A stretch of 64,000 bases of DNA from Pseudomonas orientalis (GTDB lineage: Bacteria; Pseudomonadota; Gammaproteobacteria; Pseudomonadales; Pseudomonadaceae), in the NCBI RefSeq assembly GCF_001439815.1, contig NZ_JYLM01000010.1, positions 124,001-188,000 on the forward strand, read 5' to 3'. Of the stretch, positions 8,354 through 15,719 are shown in pieces (the first letter of the stretch is position 1; each line of letters starts with the position of its first letter). A program made the translations under genes and the position numbers. Below the pieces are notes generated by a model. That model was not told the origin of the DNA. It searched no databases and saw only the letters and a program-made list of their open reading frames with translations.

Positions 8354-9511
8354 CCCAGTGCGATAGGTGGCCGGACTGAACACCCGCGTCACCAGCAGCA
8401 TCGCCAGCGCAGTCAATGTCAGCACGATCCAGGCGCTGACAAAGTTGCCGGTCAGTTCGCGCAGCCAGCCGGTCAGCCACGGCGAAATGGCGTTGATCAA
8501 AAAACCCACGCCTTGGACGAAGGCGGCCAGTTGCCCGGCATGGCGTGGGTCGCGGTGGTGGTCGAGGGTCAGCAGCAGACTCAATGCAAAGCACGCCCCC
8601 AGGCCGAAGCCGCACAAGGCCACCCACACGTGGGGTAGGGCCTGCGGCGCGATGATCAGACCGAGGTAGCCGAGGGTTTGCGCCACCAGGCTGATGCCGA
8701 GCAGCGGGCGGCGGTCGATGCCGCGTTGCGCCAATACCGGCATCAGCAGCGCGGCGATCACCTGGAAGATGGTCATGAACGCCAGCAGCGAGCCGCTGGG
8801 CAGCACGCCCCACCCCAGTTGCTGATAGTAGGCGGGCAGCCAGGCCACCAGGCTCATATAGCCGCAATTGACCAGGCCGAAATACAGCGCAAGCAACCAC
8901 GCCCGACGGTTGCGCAAACCTTTGAAGGCGGGCGCCACGTGTGGATTCCTGGCGGCGCCCAGCGGCAGCCACGTCCATAGCAACAAGGCTGCGAGCGCCG
9001 GTAACAGCCACACACCCAATCCGGCCTGCCACTGCTGGAAGTGTGTCGCCACCACCGGGCTGAGCAGCGCCGCCAGGCCGCCGCCGGCCATGAGTGAGGC
9101 GGAATAAACGCCCATCGCCACCGGCACGCGCTGATGAAACTCGCGCTTGATCATCGCCGGCAACAGCGCCTGGATCAATGCCACACCCGCGCCGCCGAGC
9201 AACGCAGTAACCAGCAGCGCCGATGCCTGGCCCATCAGCCAGCGCGCCAGGCACGCCAGCAGAATCATCACCAGGCCCAGGGCGATACCGCGCCGTTCAC
9301 CGAGCCGCGCTTCCACGCGCACGCCCACCAGCGCCACCAGGCCCATGCAGATCACCGGCAGGCTGGTCAGCAGGGCGCTGCTCTGGAAGCTCAGGCCGGT
9401 GGCCTGGCGAATCTCGCCGAGCAACGGGCTGATGGAACTGAGGATCGGCCGCAGGTTGAGGCCGAGCACCACCAGCAGGCTCCAGCCTGCAAGGGACTTA
9501 TTGAGGATCAT
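8324..9511 (-). CDS. MFS transporter of the CynX/NimT type
   Basis: Polytopic membrane protein of 395 residues with about 12 hydrophobic segments. The opening LAGWSLLVVLGLNLRPILSSISPLL and the GVRVEARLGERRGIALGL loop are typical of the CynX/NimT (cyanate / 2-nitroimidazole) subgroup of the major facilitator superfamily. Substrates in this group are poorly known. I prefer ATG 9511 to the upstream GTG 9526. It is divergent from a LysR gene (9614) that probably regulates it. The 3' end overlaps the TonB-receptor gene by 30 bp on the opposite strand. Confidence 0.82.
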   Translation of the reverse strand: MILNKSLAGWSLLVVLGLNLRPILSSISPLLGEIRQATGLSFQSSALLTSLPVICMGLVALVGVRVEARLGERRGIALGLVMILLACLARWLMGQASALLVTALLGGAGVALIQALLPAMIKREFHQRVPVAMGVYSASLMAGGGLAALLSPVVATHFQQWQAGLGVWLLPALAALLLWTWLPLGAARNPHVAPAFKGLRNRRAWLLALYFGLVNCGYMSLVAWLPAYYQQLGWGVLPSGSLLAFMTIFQVIAALLMPVLAQRGIDRRPLLGISLVAQTLGYLGLIIAPQALPHVWVALCGFGLGACFALSLLLTLDHHRDPRHAGQLAAFVQGVGFLINAISPWLTGWLRELTGNFVSAWIVLTLTALAMLLVTRVFSPATYRTGLEVVAPSHA

Positions 9512-9613
9512 GCAGCGCCTATGCACCGGTTAAATGTGGCGTGAGTATCGCCAGCGCCCCGGGTATTCTGAAATTAAATATAACCATGCCAATCAGTGGC
9601 AAAGAGAATGACC

Positions 9614-10480
9614 ATGTTCGATCCGGTATTACTGCGCAGCTTCGTCTGCGTGGTCGATTGCGGCAATTTCACCCGCGCCGCCGAGCGCCTGCACTTGACC
9701 CAATCCACCGTCAGCCAGCAGATCCGCCGCCTGGAAGTTGCCGTGGCTTGCCAGTTGCTGGATCGCGACCAACGCCGTGTCGTCGCCACTGCCGAAGGCG
9801 AGCGCTTGCTGGCCTATGCGCGACGCATCCTGGCGCTGCATGAAGAAGCCGCTGATGTGTTGATCAACCAGCAAAGCGACGGCGTGTTGCGCCTGGGCGT
9901 GCCGGAAGATTTTGCGGCGCAGCGGCTGATGCCGTTGCTGTCGGCGTTTGTGCTGGCCTATCCACGGGTGCGCCTGGAGGTCACCAGCGGCCTGGGCCCC
10001 GAGTTGCAGCGCCAATACCGCAGCGGTGAGTTCGACGTGCTGCTGGTCAAGCAGATGGGCAGCAGCGATGACTGCCTGGCCTCCTGGCCCGAGCCGCTGT
10101 GCTGGGTGGACAGCCGCAGCACGCCGTGCCTGGGACGCGACCCGTTGCCACTGGTGGCGTTTCCCGTTGGCGGTCTGTACCGCAATGAAATGCTGCACCA
10201 CCTTGAAGTGGGCGGCTGGCGCTGGCGCATCGGCTATTCCAGCGCGAGCCTGGCCAGCGTGTGCTCGGCCGTGGCGGCGGGGTTGGGCGTGAGCCTGTTG
10301 CCGCTGAGGGTGGTGCAGGCCGGGCATGTGGTGTTGGGCGCAGAGAGCGGTTTGCCCGTGGTGCAAGGCGTGCGCCTGGCGTTGTATGCCCGTAGCGGCC
10401 TGAGTGCGGCGGGGCAGTGCTTACAGGCTGAATTGTTCGATTTGTGCGCAAACAGCCCGGTTGAGCCATGCCTCTACTGA
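9614..10480 (+). CDS. LysR-family regulator divergent from the MFS gene
   Basis: LysR-type regulator of 288 residues: HTH MFDPVLLRSFVCVVDCGNFTRAAERLHLTQSTVSQQIRRLE, then a shorter effector domain. It is of the group often annotated as LrhA/HexA-like. ATG 9614 follows AAGAGA at good distance; in-frame ATG 9608 and GTG 9596 are alternatives. The 100-bp divergent gap to the MFS gene contains an AT-rich stretch (AAATTAAATATAA) suitable for a shared promoter. Likely controls the transporter. Nothing in the sequence ties it to sulfur. Confidence 0.85.
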   Translation: MFDPVLLRSFVCVVDCGNFTRAAERLHLTQSTVSQQIRRLEVAVACQLLDRDQRRVVATAEGERLLAYARRILALHEEAADVLINQQSDGVLRLGVPEDFAAQRLMPLLSAFVLAYPRVRLEVTSGLGPELQRQYRSGEFDVLLVKQMGSSDDCLASWPEPLCWVDSRSTPCLGRDPLPLVAFPVGGLYRNEMLHHLEVGGWRWRIGYSSASLASVCSAVAAGLGVSLLPLRVVQAGHVVLGAESGLPVVQGVRLALYARSGLSAAGQCLQAELFDLCANSPVEPCLY

Positions 10481-10703
10481 ATATTTTGCATGCCTGAAAC
10501 GCATTGAAAAACGCTGCCTCGGCGCCAGGCCGCACAGACCGTGGCTTTGACGCATGAGCCGCCTGCATTTATTCAAATAAAGCATAAGCATAACTTTAAA
10601 GATTACTTTAAGAGATAAGCGCCCAGCCCGATGATTCAACCTTGGACGGCCTGCCACGCAGGTTCGTCGGTTTTTTGGTTTGAAGACCGTAGGGAGTGAA
10701 TCA

Positions 10704-11510
10704 ATGGGCAATGTCCAGACCGCCGCCCGTGCCACTGAGGCGCAAGGGCGCCTGGCACCGAGCGGTGAGTTGGTCGACCTTGGCCGGCCGCATCGTGCGC
10801 CGTTGGGGCAGTTGCGCCTGCAGCAGACCCCCAAGCGGTTTTCCAGCCGGCGCGAAGGCATTCTGTTGGGCTTGTTGGTGCTGGCCTTGCACGGCGCGGT
10901 GATCTACTGGGTGAGCCAGAAGCCCACCCCGGTGCTGCCGGTGGTGCCGCCGGAAATCCCGCCGATGACCATCGACTTTTCCCGGCCGGCGCCGCCGGTG
11001 GTTGAACCGCCGCCGCCAGTACCGCCGCCACCTCCCGTGGTCGAGCCACCGCCGCCGTTGGTGGATGAGTTGGCCGCCAAGCCGGCGCCGCCGAAACCGC
11101 TGGTCAAGCCCAAACCCAAACCGGTGCCCAAGCCTGAGCCCAAGCCGGTACCCAAGGCCGTCGAACAACCGCCCGCGCCACCCGTGCCGGCGCCCCCGGC
11201 AGCGGTTGCACCACCCGCGCCGGCGCCGGTAACGCCCGCTTCGGCCAATGCCGCGTACCTGAAGAACCCGGCGCCGGAATACCCGTCACTGGCTCAGCGG
11301 CGGGGTTGGGAGGGCACCGTGTTGCTGCGGGTACACGTATTGGCCAGCGGCAAACCCGGTGAGATCCAGCTGCAGAAAAGCAGCGGTCGCCAGCAACTCG
11401 ATGACGCCGCATTGGCCGCGGTGAAGCGTTGGAGCTTCGTGCCGGCCAAGCAGGGTGAAGTGGCCCAGGACGGCTGGGTCAGCGTACCGATCGATTTCAA
11501 GATTCATTAA
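10704..11510 (+). CDS. tonB: TonB energy-transducing protein
   Basis: TonB-family protein of 268 residues. A cytoplasmic tail of about 50 residues precedes the transmembrane anchor (52-70, ILLGLLVLALHGAVIYWV) that carries the conserved His63. A long proline-rich periplasmic spacer (about 77-190) has runs of P and KPKPxP repeats, and the C-terminal TonB domain runs from NPAPEYPSLAQRRGWEG to the end. AGGGAG 7 bases before ATG 10704 fixes the start. It heads a tonB-exbB-exbD operon, the order seen in secondary Pseudomonas TonB systems. It contains one internal Met and no Cys, like the sulfur-scavenging proteins around it, so it may power the nearby receptor at 6029. Confidence 0.92.
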   Translation: MGNVQTAARATEAQGRLAPSGELVDLGRPHRAPLGQLRLQQTPKRFSSRREGILLGLLVLALHGAVIYWVSQKPTPVLPVVPPEIPPMTIDFSRPAPPVVEPPPPVPPPPPVVEPPPPLVDELAAKPAPPKPLVKPKPKPVPKPEPKPVPKAVEQPPAPPVPAPPAAVAPPAPAPVTPASANAAYLKNPAPEYPSLAQRRGWEGTVLLRVHVLASGKPGEIQLQKSSGRQQLDDAALAAVKRWSFVPAKQGEVAQDGWVSVPIDFKIH

Positions 11511-11538
11511 TTATTCAGCGGCACAGAGGGAAAACATC

Positions 11539-12258
11539 ATGGCTTTGGCATCTCCACTTGAATCCATCGAAAGCGCAGTGATCTGGTTGCTGGTGGTCTT
11601 TTCAGTCGCCACCTGGGGCTTGGCATTGTTGAAGGGTGTGCAGTTCGGACGCCTCAAGTCTCAGGATCGCAAATTTCACAAACAGTTCTGGGCCGCATCG
11701 AGCCTCGACGCCGCCGCCGAGCTGGCCGATACCCAACCGGGCGCGGCAGCCCGGGTAGCCCGGGCCGGGTATGCCGCGATCCAGGTTGGCGATAGCCAGC
11801 ACGCGGCGGACCTGAGCCAGGCCATCAATCACCAGGACCGCCTCGAGCGGGCCTTGCGCCAGCAGATCGTGCGTGAGCGCCGCTCCCTGGAGACCGGCCT
11901 GGCGGTGGTTGCCAGTATCGGCAGCACCTCGCCGTTTATCGGCCTGTTCGGCACCGTGTGGGGCATTATGGAAGCGCTCAAGGGCATCAGCGCCGCCGGT
12001 TCAGCCAGCCTGGAAACCGTGGCGGGGCCGATTGGTGCCGCATTGGTCGCGACGGGCGTGGGGATCGCCGTCGCGGTGCCGGCAGTGCTGGTCTACAACT
12101 ATTTCCTGCGCCGCCTGAAGCTGACGGCTGCCGACCTGGATGACTTTGCCCACGACTTCTACAGCCTCGCGCAAAAGAATGCCTTCCGCGTGCTGCTGCA
12201 CCCGGCGCTGAGCAAAGCTGGCGCCGGCAGCCCGCAGAAAGTGAAGGAGGCGTCCTGA
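11539..12258 (+). CDS. exbB: ExbB proton-channel subunit of the TonB motor
   Basis: MotA/TolQ/ExbB family inner-membrane protein, 239 residues. It has an N-terminal membrane segment (about 14-33), a cytoplasmic loop, and the signature SIGSTSPFIGLFGTVWGIMEAL with two further membrane spans (GPIGAALVATGVGIAVAVPAVL). With ExbD it forms the proton channel that energises TonB. GAGGG lies 8 bases before ATG 11539. It starts 28 bp after tonB and ends 1 bp before exbD. One internal Met, no Cys. Confidence 0.93.
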   Translation: MALASPLESIESAVIWLLVVFSVATWGLALLKGVQFGRLKSQDRKFHKQFWAASSLDAAAELADTQPGAAARVARAGYAAIQVGDSQHAADLSQAINHQDRLERALRQQIVRERRSLETGLAVVASIGSTSPFIGLFGTVWGIMEALKGISAAGSASLETVAGPIGAALVATGVGIAVAVPAVLVYNYFLRRLKLTAADLDDFAHDFYSLAQKNAFRVLLHPALSKAGAGSPQKVKEAS

Positions 12259-12259
12259 C

Positions 12260-12661
12260 ATGGCCTTCTCCACCCAAGACAGCGATGAGGTGCTCAGCGA
12301 GATCAATGTCACGCCGCTGGTGGACGTGATGCTGGTGCTGCTGGTGGTGTTTATCGTCACCGCGCCGCTATTGACCAACTCCATCCCGATCAACCTGCCC
12401 AAGACCGAGGCCGTGGCCCCGGTCGAGCAGAAAGACCCGCTGGTGGTGAGCATCGACGGTGGCGGCAAGCTGTTTATCAACAAGGACGAAATCCAGCCGG
12501 ACCTGCTGGAACTCAACCTGCAGGCGGCCAAGGCCAAGGACCCCGATGTGCGGGTGCAACTGCAGGCTGACGATGGCGTGAACTACGGCGAAGTGGCGCG
12601 AGCCATGGCGTCTATCGAGCGCGCGGGGATTACCAGGCTGTCGGTGATAACCGCACGTTAG
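12260..12661 (+). CDS. exbD: ExbD proton-channel subunit of the TonB motor
   Basis: ExbD/TolR family protein of 133 residues. A short cytoplasmic start with SEINVTPLVDVMLVLLVVF holds the membrane helix with the essential Asp of the proton path (Asp22 in LVDVML), followed by a periplasmic domain. It completes the tonB-exbB-exbD operon and is followed by a likely terminator. Confidence 0.93.
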   Translation: MAFSTQDSDEVLSEINVTPLVDVMLVLLVVFIVTAPLLTNSIPINLPKTEAVAPVEQKDPLVVSIDGGGKLFINKDEIQPDLLELNLQAAKAKDPDVRVQLQADDGVNYGEVARAMASIERAGITRLSVITAR

Positions 12662-12687
12662 TTGCACAAAAGCCTCGACGATTTTTG

Positions 12688-12720
12688 GGCCGTTTCCTTG
12701 GCAGGGTGCGGCCTTTTTTT
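12688..12720 (+). terminator. Likely Rho-independent terminator after exbD
   Basis: GGCCG (12688-12692) pairs with CGGCC (12709-12713) and is followed by seven T. The stem is short and the loop long (16 nt), so moderate confidence. Confidence 0.5.
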
Positions 12721-12742
12721 ATGTATGGCCGATGAGGCAAAA

Positions 12743-12833
12743 ATGTGGGAGGGGGCTTGCCCCCGATAGCGGTGTATCAGTATCAGATGTGCTGACTGAC
12801 AGAATGCTATCGGGGGCAAGCCCCCTCCCACAT
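12743..12833. repeat. REP doublet (REPIN)
   Basis: Two inverted units of the GTGGGAGGGGGCTTGCCCCC family facing each other, with the spacer TATCAG...CTGACTGACAG between. It lies between exbD and the next promoter. The AT-rich stretch that follows (12855-12900, including TTATTCCTTAACGAATATAA) is the likely promoter of the hydrolase gene. Confidence 0.9.
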
Positions 12834-12952
12834 TTTGATTGCATGCGGATCTGAGATTTTGGTTATTAATAAATAGCTTCTTATTCCTTAACGAATATAA
12901 ACCGCGTCCCTATACTGATCAGCAACGTTAAACGCTGCAGGAGGGCACACCC

Positions 12953-13534
12953 ATGCACAGCGAGTCGATTCGTTACCTGATCGTGCCGGGCTGGCAAGGA
13001 TCGCCAGAAGAACATTGGCAAAGTCACTGGCAGAACAGCCTGCCCAACAGTGCGCGCGTGGAGCAGGATGATTGGCTGACCCCGCGCCGCGAAGACTGGG
13101 TGGCCGCGTTGGCCGAGGCCATTGCCGCCGACAGCACGCCGGTGATCCTGATCGCCCATAGCCTGGGTTGCATCACCGTGGCGCACTGGGCAGCCACCGC
13201 GCCTGTGCAGTGCCTGCGCCAGGTGCGCGGAGCCTTGCTGGTGGCCCCGGCGGATGTCGAACGTCCGGCCTGCGCGCCCGCCCTGCGCAACTTTGCGCCG
13301 ATTCCTACCGACCTGTTGCCGTTTCCCAGCCAGGTGGTCAGTTCCGACAACGACAGTGCGGTCAGTGCGCCACGGGCGTTGGAGCTGGCGCGCCAGTGGG
13401 GCGCCGAAGCCGGCATATTGTCAGGCGCCGGGCATATCAATGTGAAGTCCGGCCACCAGCGCTGGGAACAGGGTTTCGCCTACCTCTATCGCCTGCAAAA
13501 TCGCCTTGAGCATCACGCGCGGCGCCGTGCATAA
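12953..13534 (+). CDS. RBBP9/YdeN-family alpha/beta serine hydrolase
   Basis: Small alpha/beta hydrolase of 193 residues, the usual size of the RBBP9/YdeN family. The opening IRYLIVPGWQGSPEEHWQSHW is characteristic. The catalytic triad is visible as Ser in AHSLGC, Asp in SSDNDSAV and His in GAGHINVKSG. The start has a strong GGAGGG ribosome-binding site. It sits 47 bp upstream of the SfnR-like gene and is likely co-transcribed with it, a pairing I associate with sulfur-starvation loci in pseudomonads. Substrate unknown. Confidence 0.85.
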   Translation: MHSESIRYLIVPGWQGSPEEHWQSHWQNSLPNSARVEQDDWLTPRREDWVAALAEAIAADSTPVILIAHSLGCITVAHWAATAPVQCLRQVRGALLVAPADVERPACAPALRNFAPIPTDLLPFPSQVVSSDNDSAVSAPRALELARQWGAEAGILSGAGHINVKSGHQRWEQGFAYLYRLQNRLEHHARRRA

Positions 13535-13581
13535 CCTATTTCAACGCCCCGTCCCTTAAGTGGATGGGGCGGGAGCCTGCC

Positions 13582-14508
13582 ATGAGTCTGCATGAAACCT
13601 ACGGCCAGCCGTTGCTGACCTTTCCCGACGCCGAAAAAAGCCCGCTGAGCATCCGCGCCAAAGCGTTGGTGTTCGTCGACCCACGTTCGCGGCAGCTGCG
13701 CGAAGACCTGGAAAATCTGGCACCGCGTGCGTTGCCCGTGCTGATTCGTGGCGAGACCGGGAGCGGCAAGGAGCTGCTGGCGCGGCATATCCACCGGGGC
13801 AGTGATCGCACCGGCTTGTTTGTCTCGGTCAACTGCGGCGCGATAAGCCCGACCTACGCCGACGCGGAACTGTTCGGTTACGCCGCCGGCAGCCACAGCG
13901 GCACGGCGAGCAGCCGGGCCGGGTGGTTCGGTTCGGCCAATGGCGGCACCTTGTATCTGGATGAGATTGGCGACTTGCCGTTGCCGATCCAGGTCAAATT
14001 GCTCGCCGCCCTGGAAAATCACGAAGTCACCCGCGTCGGCGCCCAGCAGCCAAGCCCGGTGGACGTGCGGCTGGTGGCCGCCACCAGCATCGATCTGGCC
14101 CAGGCGGTGGCGGCGGGCAAGTTTCATGAGCGCCTGTTTCACTATTTGAGCGAAGGTCAATTGGACCTGCCGGCGCTGCGCGAGCGGGTCGGCGACATCC
14201 TGTCCCTGGCCGAATACTTCCTGGGCATCTACAGCCAGCGCCTGGACCTGCCGGTGCCGCTGATCAGCGACGCCGCCCAACGCGTGCTGGAGCACCACAG
14301 CTGGCCGGGCAATACCCGCGAGCTGGAAAACGTCATTCACTTTGCGCTGTTGGTGAGCAGCGGCGACGAGATTCTGCCGGAGCATTTGAACCTGCCCAGC
14401 GCCGGCTCGCCGTTGGAGCAAGTGCGGCGGATTTTCGCGAGCGCCAGCCCTGCGGAACGGGAGACGCTGCGAAAATTCGTGTATGAGCAAAATGGAATAT
14501 CAACGTGA
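13582..14508 (+). CDS. Degenerate SfnR-like sigma-54 activator lacking GAFTGA, arginine fingers and HTH
   Basis: Sigma-54 AAA+ domain protein of 308 residues, related to SfnR and starting directly with the ATPase domain. Walker A (GETGSGKE, 57-64), Walker B (TLYLDEIGDL, Asp127-Glu128) and the sensor II region (WPGNTRELEN) are intact. However, the sigma-54-contacting GAFTGA loop reads GSHSGT (103-108), and the two arginine-finger positions of PspF (R162, R168) align with His182 and Tyr188 (FHERLFHYL). The protein stops after LRKFVYEQNGIST where a Fis-type DNA-binding helix-turn-helix would normally follow. It may therefore be a decaying gene or a protein acting by another mechanism. GGGAG before ATG 13582 decides the start. 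Only the initiator Met and one Cys are present. Confidence 0.8.
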   Translation: MSLHETYGQPLLTFPDAEKSPLSIRAKALVFVDPRSRQLREDLENLAPRALPVLIRGETGSGKELLARHIHRGSDRTGLFVSVNCGAISPTYADAELFGYAAGSHSGTASSRAGWFGSANGGTLYLDEIGDLPLPIQVKLLAALENHEVTRVGAQQPSPVDVRLVAATSIDLAQAVAAGKFHERLFHYLSEGQLDLPALRERVGDILSLAEYFLGIYSQRLDLPVPLISDAAQRVLEHHSWPGNTRELENVIHFALLVSSGDEILPEHLNLPSAGSPLEQVRRIFASASPAERETLRKFVYEQNGIST

Positions 14509-14534
14509 ATAAAAGATATTGTTCGGGAATAAAA
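14507..14534. promoter_or_regulatory. Direct repeat upstream of orphan metQ
   Basis: GAATAAAA occurs at 14507-14514 and again at 14527-14534, 20 bp apart, i.e. on one face of the helix. The first copy overlaps the stop codon of the SfnR-like gene, and the pair lies 80-110 bp before metQ. It resembles a bipartite activator site such as those used by CysB, but that assignment is inference. Confidence 0.35.
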
Positions 14535-14614
14535 AATCTAGGTATTGTCCACTCCACGCCGCGATAGCACTTCGCTGGCACCTCACATAAAAACGGTCGT
14601 TAGAAGGACATTGC

Positions 14615-15397
14615 ATGAAAAAGGTTCTGTTGTTTACCGCACTGGCGGCTGCCCTGACGGCCAGCTTCGCCCAGGCCAACGAAAAACTGGTGGTGGCCGC
14701 CACCCCGATCCCGCATGCGGAGATCCTCGAGCTGATCAAGCCGACCCTGGCCAAAGAGGGCGTGGACCTGGAAATCAAAGTCTTTACCGACTACGTACAA
14801 CCCAATACGCAGGTTGCCGAAAAACGCCTGGATGCCAATTACTTCCAGACTCTGCCGTACCTGGAAAACTTCAATAAGGGCAAAGGCACTAACTTGGTAA
14901 CCGTGGTCGGCGTGCACGTCGAGCCCATCGGCGGCTACTCGAAAAAGATCAAGAAAATTGAAGACCTGAAAGACGGCGCCACCGTGGCCATCCCGAACGA
15001 AGGCTCCAACAGCGGCCGCGCCCTGCTGCTGCTGCAAAAGAACGGTCTGATTACCCTGAAAGACCCGACCAACGCGTTGTCCACGCCAAAGGACATCAAG
15101 GACAACCCGAAACACCTCAAATTCAAGGAGCTGGAATCGGCCCTGTTGCCACGCGTACTCGACCAGGTTGACCTGGACGTGATCAATACCAACTACGCGC
15201 TGGAAGCCGGCCTGAACCCGGCCAAGGACGCGCTGATCATCGAAGACGCCAAGTCGCCCTACGTGAACTTCCTGGTCGCTCGTCCGGACAACAAGGACAG
15301 CGACGCGATCCAGAAACTGTCCAAGGCGCTGACCAGCCCGGAAGTCAAAGCCTTCATCGAGAAAAAGTACAACGGCGCGGTCGTGCCGGCGTTCTGA
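14615..15397 (+). CDS. Orphan MetQ/NlpA-family substrate-binding protein
   Basis: Periplasmic binding protein of the NlpA/MetQ family, 260 residues. The signal peptide is cleaved near AQA-NE (about residue 22), and there is no lipobox Cys. Family motifs include LVVAATPIPHAEILE, FTDYVQPNTQVAEKRLDANYFQ and SNSGRALLLLQKNGLI. It would bind methionine or a related sulfur compound for a MetNI-type importer. No permease or ATPase is adjacent; the only metNI pair in the window is at 29985-31734. The mature protein has neither Met nor Cys. A strong terminator follows. Confidence 0.87.
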   Translation: MKKVLLFTALAAALTASFAQANEKLVVAATPIPHAEILELIKPTLAKEGVDLEIKVFTDYVQPNTQVAEKRLDANYFQTLPYLENFNKGKGTNLVTVVGVHVEPIGGYSKKIKKIEDLKDGATVAIPNEGSNSGRALLLLQKNGLITLKDPTNALSTPKDIKDNPKHLKFKELESALLPRVLDQVDLDVINTNYALEAGLNPAKDALIIEDAKSPYVNFLVARPDNKDSDAIQKLSKALTSPEVKAFIEKKYNGAVVPAF

Positions 15398-15425
15398 TGT
15401 AAGACAAAACCTCCTTCAAGGTTTC

Positions 15426-15460
15426 AACGCCGACGGCTACTGCAGCGTCGGCGTTTTTTA
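15426..15460 (+). terminator. Rho-independent terminator after metQ
   Basis: AACGCCGAC (15426-15434) pairs perfectly with GTCGGCGTT (15447-15455), followed by a T-rich tail to 15459. Confidence 0.85.
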
Positions 15461-15665
15461 TTGGTTAGATACAGTAAGTTGGCGTTTTTAATTCATTCGT
15501 AATGTACAAGGTTTTCGCGGCGCTACATTAAAGACTTTATTGGGTTTGATGCATAAATAAGTTCCAGTGATTTTATATTGGTTTGCTGGTGTGTATTTTT
15601 TAAAAAATCTTACATTTGTGATTTTGTGTTTTTATTTCTGTACGTGCACGCTCGTCGTTGAAGTA
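15461..15665. other. AT-rich non-coding stretch before the glycosyltransferase gene
   Basis: This stretch between the metQ terminator and the glycosyltransferase leader is strikingly AT-rich compared with its surroundings (for example 15590-15640). No credible coding frame was seen. It probably marks the left edge of an acquired segment and holds its promoter. Confidence 0.5.
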
Positions 15666-15692
15666 GGAACTAAAGCATGGAGGCACCATTAA
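15666..15692 (+). promoter_or_regulatory. Possible degenerate hrp-box (HrpL-type ECF sigma promoter)
   Basis: GGAACT at 15666-15671 is followed 14 bases later by CCATTAA (15686-15692), 27 bp before ATG 15720. The HrpL consensus is GGAACC, 15-16 bases, then CCACNNA, so spacing is one short and one key base differs. Weak, reported because of the gene it precedes. Confidence 0.2.
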
Positions 15693-15719
15693 GCTTTTCC
15701 GTTTTTGGAGCCAATATTT

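Noticed and set aside
14509..14614. Missing Fis-type HTH of the SfnR-like gene in another frame downstream
   Set aside because: All three frames after the stop are AT-rich with further stops and no HTH-like residues, so a simple frameshift does not explain the loss.
15461..15719. tRNA or integrase remnant at the left edge of the glycosyltransferase segment
   Set aside because: No tRNA-like cloverleaf, att-type direct repeat or integrase frame was seen.
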